The notes under the pieces were generated by a model. That model saw nothing but the letters and a program-made list of their open reading frames with translations. It ran no database searches and was not told where the DNA came from. Made by a program: the position numbers and the translations under genes. 11,143 nucleotides of DNA from JAZKFT01 sp043760535 (GTDB taxonomy: Bacteria > Bacteroidota > Bacteroidia > Chitinophagales > Chitinophagaceae), in assembly GCA_043760535.1 (NCBI GenBank), contig JAYUOV010000209.1, forward strand, positions 1 to 11,143, read 5' to 3'. How positions within the stretch are numbered: position 1 is the stretch's first letter; each line of letters begins with the position of its first letter. Of this stretch, positions 1 to 6,962 are shown piece by piece.

Positions 1-45
1 CTGTTATTCGCAATCTAAATACCTGATAGTAGCAATCAGTTGAAC

Positions 46-67
46 GGAGCGTCGCCAATGTCGCTCC
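46..67. repeat. Short GC-rich repeat, copy 1 (GCGTCGCCAATGT core)
   Basis: A 13-base core, GCGTCGCCAATGT (49-61), recurs exactly at 2909-2921. Both copies are intergenic and stay similar for about three more bases with one mismatch. This copy is also a hairpin: GGAGCG (46-51) pairs with CGCTCC (62-67). One 13-base match in 11 kb is only marginally beyond chance, so a dispersed repeat family is suggested but not shown. Confidence 0.35.
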
Positions 68-175
68 ATCAGGGCACGGCTTTCGCTGGGTTCAAAAAAG
101 AAAAACTACGCAATCAAAACTGCGAAGAGTAAGGAGTTCTGAGATTAATTGATTTCGTAGGATTAAATCAATCGT

Positions 176-226
176 AGCTAATAGAAAGAGGTCGTAAAAT
201 GTGCGACCTCTTTCTATTAGCTTTTT
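176..226 (+). terminator. Strong intrinsic terminator, 19-bp perfect stem
   Basis: Bases 176-194 pair without mismatch with 204-222, and T195-G203 and A196-T202 can extend the stem to 21 pairs. On the plus strand the stem is followed at once by T222-T226, so the T-tract faces plus-strand transcription arriving from the left. No plus-strand gene for it is identified inside the window. In the minus direction the hairpin lies about 40 bases beyond the pruA stop and may also end that transcript, but there is no T-tract on that side. Confidence 0.8.
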
Positions 227-263
227 AATTCAAATAATCAACTCAAATCTTGGTTCAGACGGA

Positions 264-1895
264 TTAGGCCTCTTCCATAAACGGATACTTATAATCTGTT
301 GGCGGGTTAAAGGTTTCTTTAATCGTTCTGGCACTTAGCCAGCGATAAAGGTTTAAGATGGAACCTGCTTTGTCATTGGTACCACTGGCTCTTGCTCCGC
401 CAAATGGCTGCTGTCCTACTACGGCGCCAGTTGGTTTATCGTTAATGTAAAAATTACCGGCACTGTTCCGCAGTTTATTAGTGGCCAGTTCTACGGCCGC
501 CCTGTCTTGAGATATAACGGCACCCGTTAAGGCATAAGGACTTGTGCTGTCGAGCAATTCTAGCGTTTCTTCAAACTGGTTGGCATCGTACACATAAATG
601 GTCAATACCGGGCCAAACAGTTCTTCGCACATGGTTACATACTTTGGGTCGGTGGTTTCTATTACAGTGGGTTCAATAAAAAAGCCATCCTTTTTATTAC
701 AATTACCGCCTACTAAAATACTGGCTTTACTGTCTTTTTTTGCCTTGTCAATATACTTTTTTAGTTTATCGAAACTTTTTTCGTCGATAACAGCATTAAT
801 GAAATTCGTGAAGTCTTCCACTGTTCCCATTTTCATGCTTTCAATTTGGGCCACCAGTTTCTTCTTAATTTTTACTGCAAGGTTACTAGGTATATACGCC
901 CTAGAAGCTGCCGAACATTTTTGCCCCTGATACTCGAAAGCACCACGGGCAAGGGCTGTGGCCACCACATCGGGGTCGGCACTTTTGTGGGCTATTACAA
1001 AATCTTTACCGCCTGTTTCCCCAACAATCCTTGGATAGCTTTTGTACATGGCCATGTTCTTTCCAATAGTCTCCCACATATTATTGAACACGCCGGTGCT
1101 GCCGGTAAAGTGTACCCCGGCAAAATCTTTGTTATTAAAACATACCTGGCCAATGGTGGGGCCATCCACATAAATCAAGTTAATAACACCATCCGGCAGG
1201 CCAGCTTCCTTAAAAATCTTCATGATCATCTGGGCACTGTACACCTGTGTATTGGCAGGCTTCCACACTACTACATTACCACACATGGCTGCACTGCTGG
1301 GCAGGTTACCGGCTATTGCGGTAAAGTTGAAAGGTGTAATGGCCAGTACAAATCCTTCTAACGGACGGTACTCCATGCGATTAAACATTCCAGGACTGCT
1401 GATGGGTTGTTGACGGTATATATTACTTAGAAAATGAACGTTAAACCGTAGAAAATCTATTAGTTCGCAGGCACTGTCTATCTCTGCCTGATAGGCATTT
1501 TTACTCTGGCCTAGCATGGTGGTACCGTTGAGGTATGGCCGGTATTTGGTGGCCAGCAAGTCAGCCGCTTTCAGGAAAATATTGGCCCGGTTTTCCCAGC
1601 TCATATTGGCCCAGCCTTCTTTGGCTTTTAGGGCTGCCGCTATGGCTTTTTTTACATGGCTGGCATCGCCTGTATGGAAATTTCCGAGCAAGTGGTTGCG
1701 TTCATGTGGCGGGTGCATTGGCACCAATTTGCCGGTACGCACTTCGTCGCCACCGATGTACATGGGCACATCAATGGTTTGGCTTTTAAGTTCGGCCAAT
1801 GCTTTTTTTAGCAAGTCTTTTTCTTTGCTTCCCGGTGCATAGTTTAGTACCGGTTCATTGGTTGGTAATGGGTAATGGAAATCGCCGTATTGCAT
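264..1895 (-). CDS. pruA: L-glutamate gamma-semialdehyde dehydrogenase (1-pyrroline-5-carboxylate dehydrogenase)
   Basis: A 543-residue aldehyde dehydrogenase of the P5C dehydrogenase (ALDH4A1-like) type. It oxidises glutamate semialdehyde, formed from proline by proline dehydrogenase, to glutamate with NAD+ in the cytoplasm. Visible landmarks are the FTGST turn of the NAD-binding fold (263-267), the catalytic Glu293 in VGETGGKD, the catalytic Cys327 in GQKCSAASR, and EELFGPV (424-430). The length is that of a stand-alone enzyme. No proline dehydrogenase domain is fused, so this is not PutA, and none lies in the window. The start ATG is only 8 bases after the stop of the AbiEii-like gene on the same strand. 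I saw no clear promoter box just upstream, so it may share a transcript or be expressed from a promoter inside that gene. It ends facing the hairpin at 176-222. Confidence 0.95.
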   Translation of the reverse strand: MQYGDFHYPLPTNEPVLNYAPGSKEKDLLKKALAELKSQTIDVPMYIGGDEVRTGKLVPMHPPHERNHLLGNFHTGDASHVKKAIAAALKAKEGWANMSWENRANIFLKAADLLATKYRPYLNGTTMLGQSKNAYQAEIDSACELIDFLRFNVHFLSNIYRQQPISSPGMFNRMEYRPLEGFVLAITPFNFTAIAGNLPSSAAMCGNVVVWKPANTQVYSAQMIMKIFKEAGLPDGVINLIYVDGPTIGQVCFNNKDFAGVHFTGSTGVFNNMWETIGKNMAMYKSYPRIVGETGGKDFVIAHKSADPDVVATALARGAFEYQGQKCSAASRAYIPSNLAVKIKKKLVAQIESMKMGTVEDFTNFINAVIDEKSFDKLKKYIDKAKKDSKASILVGGNCNKKDGFFIEPTVIETTDPKYVTMCEELFGPVLTIYVYDANQFEETLELLDSTSPYALTGAVISQDRAAVELATNKLRNSAGNFYINDKPTGAVVGQQPFGGARASGTNDKAGSILNLYRWLSARTIKETFNPPTDYKYPFMEEA

Positions 1896-1903
1896 ATGGT
1901 TGG

Positions 1904-2530
1904 TTATTTTAAAAAAAAATTTACGTGTTTGTTGATGTTCTGCTTAATTTTTTTCCAACTGTTCCCATTTAAACTTTTGGGGTCTTCACTTTCTTCAGCT
2001 TCATTAAAATACACAATGGCATTTGGTATAGAAATCATCATTTGATTATTTGGGTACTTTTCATTGTACCAGTCAATGATATTTTCCAAGCCGTATTTAT
2101 CTAACAGCAAACTCAAGTCGTAAAAATCTTTCTTTACAGCTCTTTTCAAAATTGCAAAAATCTTCATCGCACTTATGTCTTCATCAGAATAGAAACGAAT
2201 CCCTTCAAAGATTTCAATTGGTCTTATAATGGGAAATTTAGTGTATTTAACAAGGTCAATTTTTAAATCTTCGATAAACCCAAACACTCCGATTGGATTA
2301 CGAAGGCTGCCACAACTAAAATCTGGAAAAACCTTTAATACGCTATTATATATTTCTTCATTTAGAAAATCAGTTGATGAAAAGAGGTCTAAATCAATAG
2401 ACTTCCTGTGTCCGTATTTTAATGACAAAGCTGTACCACCAACTAAATTAAAATCCAATAAAGCATCAATTTGGAGAAGCTTTTTTAATATGTCCAGGGT
2501 ATTTCCTTCGACTGTTTCAACATGTAACAT
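1904..2530 (-). CDS. AbiEii/AbiGii-like nucleotidyltransferase (toxin-type)
   Basis: This 208-residue protein has the layout of the AbiEii nucleotidyltransferase family, whose best known members are toxins of the AbiE (type IV) toxin-antitoxin and phage-abortive systems. Visible motifs are GGTALSLKYG with the GG at 31-32, the metal-binding DLDLF (Asp46, Asp48), a likely third acidic residue Asp92 in KIDLVKY, and a C-terminal block at 118-139 (DISAMK...LKRAVKKDFYDL) typical of the family. The key residues look intact, so it is probably active. Its first 46 bases overlap the end of the DUF6922 gene in another frame, which implies translational coupling. No AbiEi-type winged-helix partner is present. 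The region is AT-rich: I count 16 G/C in bases 2341-2400 against 32 in 1261-1320 within pruA, which suggests horizontal acquisition. Toxicity is inferred from family only. Confidence 0.85.
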   Translation of the reverse strand: MLHVETVEGNTLDILKKLLQIDALLDFNLVGGTALSLKYGHRKSIDLDLFSSTDFLNEEIYNSVLKVFPDFSCGSLRNPIGVFGFIEDLKIDLVKYTKFPIIRPIEIFEGIRFYSDEDISAMKIFAILKRAVKKDFYDLSLLLDKYGLENIIDWYNEKYPNNQMMISIPNAIVYFNEAEESEDPKSLNGNSWKKIKQNINKHVNFFLK

Positions 2531-2784
2531 CTAAAATCGATTGCTTTTAAATTAAAAATGTTTTTTACGAAAACAAATATGTCGTAACGAAGCCATTTAG
2601 CCTGTGTTAAACTATCGATTACTTTCTGATCGCCATAAAATCTTCTTACTTGTCTGATATCGTCTACATCGCCTCGTTCAAAAACCCTTTCAATAACCCA
2701 GCTACCTTTAGATTGATAATCAATTGATTCAAAATCAACATCCCAAAAAATCCGCTTTTGTAAAAATGGTTTAGAAGTTTCCAT
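2485..2784 (-). CDS. DUF6922-type small protein, putative partner of the AbiEii-like protein
   Basis: A 99-residue protein whose conserved-looking blocks are FWDVDFESIDY (13-23), WVIERVFERGDVDDI (29-43), RRFYG (47-51) and FRCYMLKQS (84-92). I recognise this as the DUF6922 type, which in Bacteroidota is often encoded directly before an AbiEii-like nucleotidyltransferase. It has no signal peptide or membrane segment. Its coding region overlaps the following gene by 46 bases, the arrangement expected of a co-translated antitoxin/toxin or regulator/effector pair with the small protein first. It is too short to be a normal AbiEi antitoxin. The role as antitoxin is inference from position; the molecular function of the domain is unknown to me. 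Confidence 0.75.
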   Translation of the reverse strand: METSKPFLQKRIFWDVDFESIDYQSKGSWVIERVFERGDVDDIRQVRRFYGDQKVIDSLTQAKWLRYDIFVFVKNIFNLKAIDFRCYMLKQSKEIPWTY

Positions 2785-2835
2785 AAAAATCTATAATAAT
2801 GTGTTTTACACTTACCGATAAAAGCCCAATAGAAG

Positions 2836-2880
2836 CCTCATCCGCCCTTCGGGCACCTTCTCCTTCAGAGAGGGAAAGCG
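2836..2880. repeat. REP-like intergenic element with two hairpins
   Basis: Lying between the prfB stop and the DUF6922 start, this stretch is much richer in G and C than its surroundings. It forms two adjacent hairpins: GCCC-TTC-GGGC (2844-2854), then a 7-bp stem with one G-T pair, 2856-2862 with 2868-2874, closed by a CTTCA loop. I recall near-identical text (CGCCCTTCGGGCACC followed by a CTTCTCC/GGAGAAG-type motif) as a common dispersed intergenic repeat of Bacteroidota. It may also act as a transcript end or a stabilising 3' structure for prfB mRNA, which reads through it. Confidence 0.6.
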
Positions 2881-2908
2881 CAATATTAAATATTGCTGTA
2901 TTAAGAGT

Positions 2909-2924
2909 GCGTCGCCAATGTTGC
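2909..2924. repeat. Short GC-rich repeat, copy 2 (GCGTCGCCAATGT core)
   Basis: This is the second copy of the 13-base core also found at 49-61. It sits about 40 bases after the REP-like hairpins in the same intergenic gap. Unlike copy 1, it is not a good hairpin. It could be part of a degraded larger repeat. Confidence 0.35.
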
Positions 2925-2959
2925 CAAATAGTTGCACAAATGCCTGGCCTATAATTCTT

Positions 2960-4058
2960 TTAACTCACCCCTTCTTCTTCCTTCGCATTCATCAAATATG
3001 CTTTTATAAATCCGTCGAGTTCGCCGTCCATTACTGGGCCTACATTGCCTACCTCATAATCGGTGCGGTGATCTTTGATCATCTTGTACGGATGAAAGAC
3101 GTAGCTGCGTATTTGGCTGCCCCATTCTATTTTTTTCTTGCTGCTGTTGGCAGCATCTTTTAGGGCATTGCGTTTCTGGAGTTCTATTTCGTATAGGCGG
3201 CTTTTGAGCATTTGCATGGCCAGTTCCCGATTGCCAAGCTGGCTGCGGTCTTGCTGGCACACTACTACAATTCCGGTTGGTAGGTGGGTTAGCTGCACCT
3301 TGGTTTCCACCTTATTTACATTTTGGCCACCGGCGCCTCCGCTGCGGCTGGTTTCCATTTTTACATCGGCCGGATTAATTTCTATCTGGATGGTATCGTC
3401 TATCAGCGGATATACATATACACTTGCAAAGCTGGTGTGCCGCCTGGCATTGCTATCGAAAGGAGAAATGCGAACCAGCCGGTGAACACCGCTTTCAGCT
3501 TTAAGAAAACCGTAGGCAAACGGGCCTTCAAATTCAAGTGTGGCACTTTTAATACCTGCACCATCACCTTCCTGAAAGTCCACTTCCTTCACCGTCCAGC
3601 CTTGCTTGTCGCCATACATGCGGTACATACGAAGGAGTATTTCGGCCCAGTCCTGGCTTTCGGTTCCACCGGCACCGCTGTTTATTTGCAACACGGCCGG
3701 CATTTCGTCTTCAGGCTGGTTAAGGGTGCTTTTAAACTCGGCATCGTCTATAGCAGCAAGGGCTGCATCGTAGGCCAGTCGTACGTTTTCTTCTGTCTCC
3801 TCCCCTTCTTTCCAAAACTCAAAAAGCACAGCAAAATCATCTACCAGCATTTCTGTGCTGGTGTACATATTTACCCAATACTCGTTCTGTTTGGTTTCTT
3901 TAAGAATGGAAGTGGCTCTGGCATTATCGTCCCAAAAGCCGGGCGCCATGGATAGTTGTTTGTCGTTTGCTATTTTAGCTTCTCTGTGGGCCACGTCAAA
4001 GAAACCCCCTCAAGACCACTACACGGTCCTTCATATACTTTAATTGCTCTGCTGTCAT
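2960..4058 (-). CDS. prfB: Peptide chain release factor 2, with programmed +1 frameshift
   Basis: RF2 ends translation at UGA and UAA by triggering peptidyl-tRNA hydrolysis on the ribosome. Translation starts at ATG 4058-4056 (MTAEQLKYMKDRVVVLRGFL), runs 20 codons to an in-frame TGA at 3998-3996, shifts forward one base, and continues from GAC at 3997 (DVAHREAK...) to the stop at 2960. The product is 365 residues, the same length I recall for the E. coli protein. The stop-codon-reading SPF tripeptide is at about 198-200 and the catalytic GGQ at about 243-245, inside RSGGAGGQNVNK. A reading that starts at GTG 3994 would lose the conserved LRG(F/Y)xD segment and is rejected. Regulation is autogenous: scarce RF2 lets the ribosome pause at TGA and shift. 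The gene is divergent from the dihydroorotase-like gene, with 131 bases between starts. Confidence 0.96.
3995..4010 (-). promoter_or_regulatory. prfB: prfB programmed +1 frameshift site
   Basis: Read on the minus strand this is AGG GGG TTT CTT TGA C. It has an internal Shine-Dalgarno-like AGGGGG, a slippery CTT codon directly before an in-frame TGA, and C as the base after the stop. The spacing from AGGGGG to CTT equals that of the classical E. coli site (AGG GGG TAT CTT TGA C). The zero frame stops at TGA, and the +1 frame opens into the whole release factor. Confidence 0.97.
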
Positions 4059-4134
4059 AGTTGCAAAAATAGTTGTTTCCGATGAGTGATGGAAACACGG
4101 ATTGTACTATTTGACGGACTGTCATTTTTGTACC

Positions 4135-4165
4135 CAAACCTATTATCTTCGTCATACTATTCCAG
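4135..4165 (-). promoter_or_regulatory. Candidate prfB promoter (Bacteroidota type)
   Basis: Read on the minus strand, TAGGTTTG (4142-4135) fits the Bacteroidota -7 consensus TANNTTTG exactly. The -33 position, 20 bases upstream, reads TCTG (4166-4163) rather than TTTG, so the match is partial. Transcription would begin about 70 bases before the prfB ATG. On the opposite strand TATCTTCG (4144-4151) is a one-mismatch -7 box for the dihydroorotase-like gene, but without a well-placed -33 box. Confidence 0.4.
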
Positions 4166-4189
4166 ATTTATTACGGGAATACTTTATAC

Positions 4190-5458
4190 ATGAAGCTACT
4201 CATTAAGCAAGCTACCATAGCTGACCCATCATCGCCTTTTAACGGACTAACGCAAGACATTCTTATTATCGACGGAATCATTGTTTCCATTGCCACTTTC
4301 ATTCTGGAGGATGCGGATGAAATAATAGAAGCCTGTAATCTGTATGTTTCGCAAGGCTGGGTGGATGTTTTTTGCCAGTTTAACGACCCCGGAGCAGAAC
4401 ATAAAGAAACATTAGAAACTGGCACCATGGCTGCAGCTGTCGGTGGGTTTACTGATGTGTTTGTAGTACCCAACACAAGTCCATGCCTGCACAGCAAAAG
4501 CCAGATAGAATATGTGGTGCAAAAATCGGCATCGCTACCTGCGGCCATTCATCCCCTAGGTGCCATTACCAAAAACTGCGAGGGTAAAGAACTGGCCGAG
4601 ATGTACGATATGAAAAGCAGCGGCGCCATAGCATTTACAGATGGCTGGAATCCATTACAATCGGGCCAGGTAATGCTTAAATCGTTGCAGTATGTTAAGG
4701 CATTTGATGGCATTATTATCCAGATACCCGACGAGGTTTCGATAAGCAAAAACGGCCTGATAAATGAAGGCATCGTTAGTACCCAACTCGGCCTGCCCGG
4801 CAAACCAGCCATTGCAGAAAGCTTGATGATAGCAAGGGATATAGAACTGCTTCGCTATACCCAAAGCAGGCTGCACCTAACTGGCATATCTACTGCTGCT
4901 GGGATTGAAATTATACGCAAGGCCAAAGCCGAAGGCTTACAAATTACTTGTAGTGTTACTCCCTACCACCTCAGTTTTACCGACGACAATTTGGGTGGCT
5001 ACGATACCAACCTGAAGGTAAACCCTGCATTAAGAACCAATGCTGACATGGATGCTTTAAAGGCTGCGGTATTGGATGGTACTGTGGATTGCATCAGCAG
5101 CCACCATTACCCACAGGATTATGATGCCAAGGTGTGCGAATTTGAATACGCTCAATACGGTATGGAAGGCCTGGAAAGTAGTGCCGGTGCGGTGATGCAG
5201 GCATTACCCCAACTTACATCACAGCAATTGGCTGCCTTATTTACAGATAATGCCAGAAAAATATTTGGGTTAAAAACCCCTACCATTGATATTAAAAATG
5301 GAGCAGCTTCCATTACAATATTTGCCACCGCAACAGAAAATATATTTTCTAAAAAGCAGGTACAATCGCTTTGCAGTAATAATGCTTTTATAGGCAAAAC
5401 AATGGGCGGAAAAGTAATCGGCACTGTACGTGGGAAACGGCTATTTTTGAACGATTAA
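4190..5458 (+). CDS. Dihydroorotase-like protein lacking all metal ligands (probable pseudoenzyme)
   Basis: A 422-residue protein of the dihydroorotase/allantoinase amidohydrolase family. Family-wide framework is clear: DPGAEHKETLETG (66-78), VVPNTSP (92-98), INEGIVSTQLGLPGKPAIAES (191-211), ISTAAGIEIIRKAKAEGL (233-250) and GMEGLESS (324-331). The catalytic features are gone. The DxHxHxR motif reads D-V-F-C-Q-F-N (59-65), the next histidine ligand is Gln178 (IIIQIPDE), the HVST histidine is Gly232 (LTGIST), and the catalytic aspartate of TDHAPH is His305 (SSHHYPQD). TPHH has become TPYH. The frame is intact and full length, so the protein is probably selected for a non-catalytic role, as known for PyrC-like scaffold subunits. 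No pyrB lies nearby. Instead it is followed after 9 bases by DUF4199 and then a membrane glycosyltransferase. Automatic annotation would call it pyrC, which I think is misleading. Confidence 0.85.
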   Translation: MKLLIKQATIADPSSPFNGLTQDILIIDGIIVSIATFILEDADEIIEACNLYVSQGWVDVFCQFNDPGAEHKETLETGTMAAAVGGFTDVFVVPNTSPCLHSKSQIEYVVQKSASLPAAIHPLGAITKNCEGKELAEMYDMKSSGAIAFTDGWNPLQSGQVMLKSLQYVKAFDGIIIQIPDEVSISKNGLINEGIVSTQLGLPGKPAIAESLMIARDIELLRYTQSRLHLTGISTAAGIEIIRKAKAEGLQITCSVTPYHLSFTDDNLGGYDTNLKVNPALRTNADMDALKAAVLDGTVDCISSHHYPQDYDAKVCEFEYAQYGMEGLESSAGAVMQALPQLTSQQLAALFTDNARKIFGLKTPTIDIKNGAASITIFATATENIFSKKQVQSLCSNNAFIGKTMGGKVIGTVRGKRLFLND

Positions 5459-5467
5459 AAAAATAAA

Positions 5468-5989
5468 ATGGAAAAAAAAATCATGTCACCGATTATTAAA
5501 GGAGTCATAATTGTACTAGCGATAATTGCATTTGCAGTATATACCTCTGTTATAGGAATAGAAAAAGCCCAAAAATTTGGATGGGTACAGTATATATTGA
5601 TAATTGCGGGTATTATATGGGCCTGTATGGGTTATGCTAAACAAAAAGATGGCAATGTTAGCTTCGGTAATGTATTTGCCCATGGTTTTAAAGTTACGGC
5701 TATTGTTACGTGTCTTTTTATTTTGTATCTGGCATTGTCACTTAAATTTATTTTTCCAGAAATAAAGGAACAGTCTATTGCGATTATGAGAAATGAAATT
5801 GGAAAACAACCCAAACAGCCAGGTCAAAATAGTGAACAACTTGATAAAATAGTAGCTGGTGTTAGCAATAATTTTATAATGATAACAGCAGGTGGTACAC
5901 TCATCGTTTTCTTAATTGTAGGAGCTGTAGCTTCTTTAGCTGGAGCGGTAGTTGCAAAGAAAAATCCAAATGCAAATCCACTCGGATAA
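5468..5989 (+). CDS. DUF4199 family four-helix membrane protein
   Basis: A 173-residue inner-membrane protein with four likely membrane helices at about 9-31, 38-56, 72-97 and 136-163. A short soluble loop rich in Q, K and P (about 110-130) lies between helices 3 and 4. The family, DUF4199, is largely confined to Bacteroidota and has no established function that I know of. The start could be ATG 5468 or ATG 5483 (residue 6). I keep the first because it follows the previous stop by 9 bases. With 18 bases to the glycosyltransferase start, it is very probably in the same operon. In the genomes I recall, DUF4199 genes commonly sit beside a GtrB-like glycosyltransferase, so a helper role for that enzyme in lipid-linked sugar transfer is plausible but unproven. 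Confidence 0.8.
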   Translation: MEKKIMSPIIKGVIIVLAIIAFAVYTSVIGIEKAQKFGWVQYILIIAGIIWACMGYAKQKDGNVSFGNVFAHGFKVTAIVTCLFILYLALSLKFIFPEIKEQSIAIMRNEIGKQPKQPGQNSEQLDKIVAGVSNNFIMITAGGTLIVFLIVGAVASLAGAVVAKKNPNANPLG

Positions 5990-6007
5990 TCTAAAACAAG
6001 GTCTTTA

Positions 6008-6955
6008 ATGGACATCAGTATTGTCATCCCACTTTTAAACGAAGCAGAATCATTACCCGAATTATCGGCATGGATACACCGTGTTTGTGATGAAAATAAA
6101 TTGCGTTACGAAGTAATTTTTGTAGATGATGGCAGCACCGATAACAGTTGGGAAGTAATAGAAAACCTACGGAGTGCAAACCTTTCTATTAAAGGCATTA
6201 AATTTCAGCGGAATTACGGCAAAAGTGCAGCGCTTAACGAGGCATTTAAAGCTGTAAAAGGTGCCGTGGTTATTACCATGGATGCCGACCTGCAGGATAG
6301 CCCCGATGAAATACCAGAACTACGCAGAATGATTATGGAAGAAGGTTACGACATTGTAAGCGGTTGGAAAAAAATTCGCCACGACAATACATTTACCAAA
6401 AACATTCCCTCTAAACTATACAACTTTATTACCCGAAAAATGAGTGGCATTAAGCTCCACGATATGAACTGCGGGCTAAAAGCCTACAAAAATAAAGTGG
6501 TTAAAAGCATTGAAGTGTATAGCGAAATGCACCGCTACATACCGGTATTGGCTAAATGGGCGGGCTTTAAAAAAGTAGGCGAAAAAGTGGTAGAACACCG
6601 AGCCCGAAAATTTGGCGTTTCAAAGTTTGGCCTTAGCCGATTTATTAATGGCCCCTTAGACCTTGCCAGTATTTTATTTGTAGGCCGATATGGTAAAAAA
6701 CCTATGCAGTTTTTTGGTTTAATGGGTAGCTTATTCTTTTTGCTTGGCTTTGGTTTTAGCACTTATCTCATTGTTTCTAAATTTATTTACGGCGACAGTT
6801 TTGCCATTACCAACAAGCCTGCTTTTTATGTAGCACTGGTAGCCATGGTTATTGGTGTTCAGTTATTTCTTGCCGGCTTTCTTGCAGAATTGGTTGTAAG
6901 AAATGCACAAGACAGAAATGTGTATGGCGTGGAAGAGAAATTGGGAATTGATTGA
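6008..6955 (+). CDS. Membrane-anchored family 2 glycosyltransferase (DPM1/GtrB-like)
   Basis: A 315-residue protein with a cytoplasmic GT-A domain and two C-terminal membrane helices (about 234-256 and 273-296). Motifs in order are the nucleotide-sugar binding FVDDGSTD (38-45), the metal-binding DADLQD (92-97), and HDMNCGLKAY (151-160) followed by RARKFGVSKFGLSRF (198-212), the acceptor-side signature of polyprenyl-phosphate sugar synthases such as GtrB and DPM1. The likely reaction is transfer of a sugar from a nucleotide donor to undecaprenyl phosphate on the inner face of the membrane, supplying glycans outside. The sugar cannot be read from the sequence. It is third in the cluster with the dihydroorotase-like and DUF4199 genes. 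Its stop is 7 bases before the left inverted repeat of the GxxExxY unit, which may separate it from the GT4 gene. Confidence 0.9.
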   Translation: MDISIVIPLLNEAESLPELSAWIHRVCDENKLRYEVIFVDDGSTDNSWEVIENLRSANLSIKGIKFQRNYGKSAALNEAFKAVKGAVVITMDADLQDSPDEIPELRRMIMEEGYDIVSGWKKIRHDNTFTKNIPSKLYNFITRKMSGIKLHDMNCGLKAYKNKVVKSIEVYSEMHRYIPVLAKWAGFKKVGEKVVEHRARKFGVSKFGLSRFINGPLDLASILFVGRYGKKPMQFFGLMGSLFFLLGFGFSTYLIVSKFIYGDSFAITNKPAFYVALVAMVIGVQLFLAGFLAELVVRNAQDRNVYGVEEKLGID

Positions 6956-6962
6956 CAAGAAG

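Larger units (their letters stand above)
1..263. other. Non-coding, hairpin-rich left edge
   Basis: No convincing gene is visible. A short open frame on the plus strand runs from the window edge to a TGA at 41-43 (it reads ...SKYLIVAIS). It could be the tail of a gene lying to the left, but it is too short to identify. The stretch contains several inverted repeats: CTGAT/ATCAG (23-27 with 35-39), GGAGCG/CGCTCC (46-51 with 62-67), ATTGATTT/AAATCAAT (148-155 with 165-172) and the long terminator stem listed separately. It lies downstream of pruA and could also contain a small structured RNA. I recognise no tRNA or known RNA family. Confidence 0.5.

Noticed and set aside
85..100. GGGTTCAAA resembling a tRNA T-arm
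   Set aside because: No acceptor stem, anticodon arm or CCA-type end can be folded around it.
846..1361. Plus-strand open frame of 171 codons opposite pruA
   Set aside because: It is antisense to an intact aldehyde dehydrogenase and has no family resemblance.
3323..3955. Plus-strand open frame of 210 codons opposite prfB
   Set aside because: It lies wholly antisense to a clear release factor 2 gene. The composition follows the codon structure of prfB and no protein motif is recognisable.
2960..3994. prfB starting at GTG 3994 as a simple unshifted gene
   Set aside because: It would drop the conserved N-terminal segment, whereas the upstream 20 codons, AGGGGG, CTT TGA C and the total of 365 residues all fit the programmed frameshift.
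3970..4155. Minus-strand 61-codon open frame over the prfB leader
   Set aside because: It is in the third frame relative to both prfB parts and its translation has no family character.
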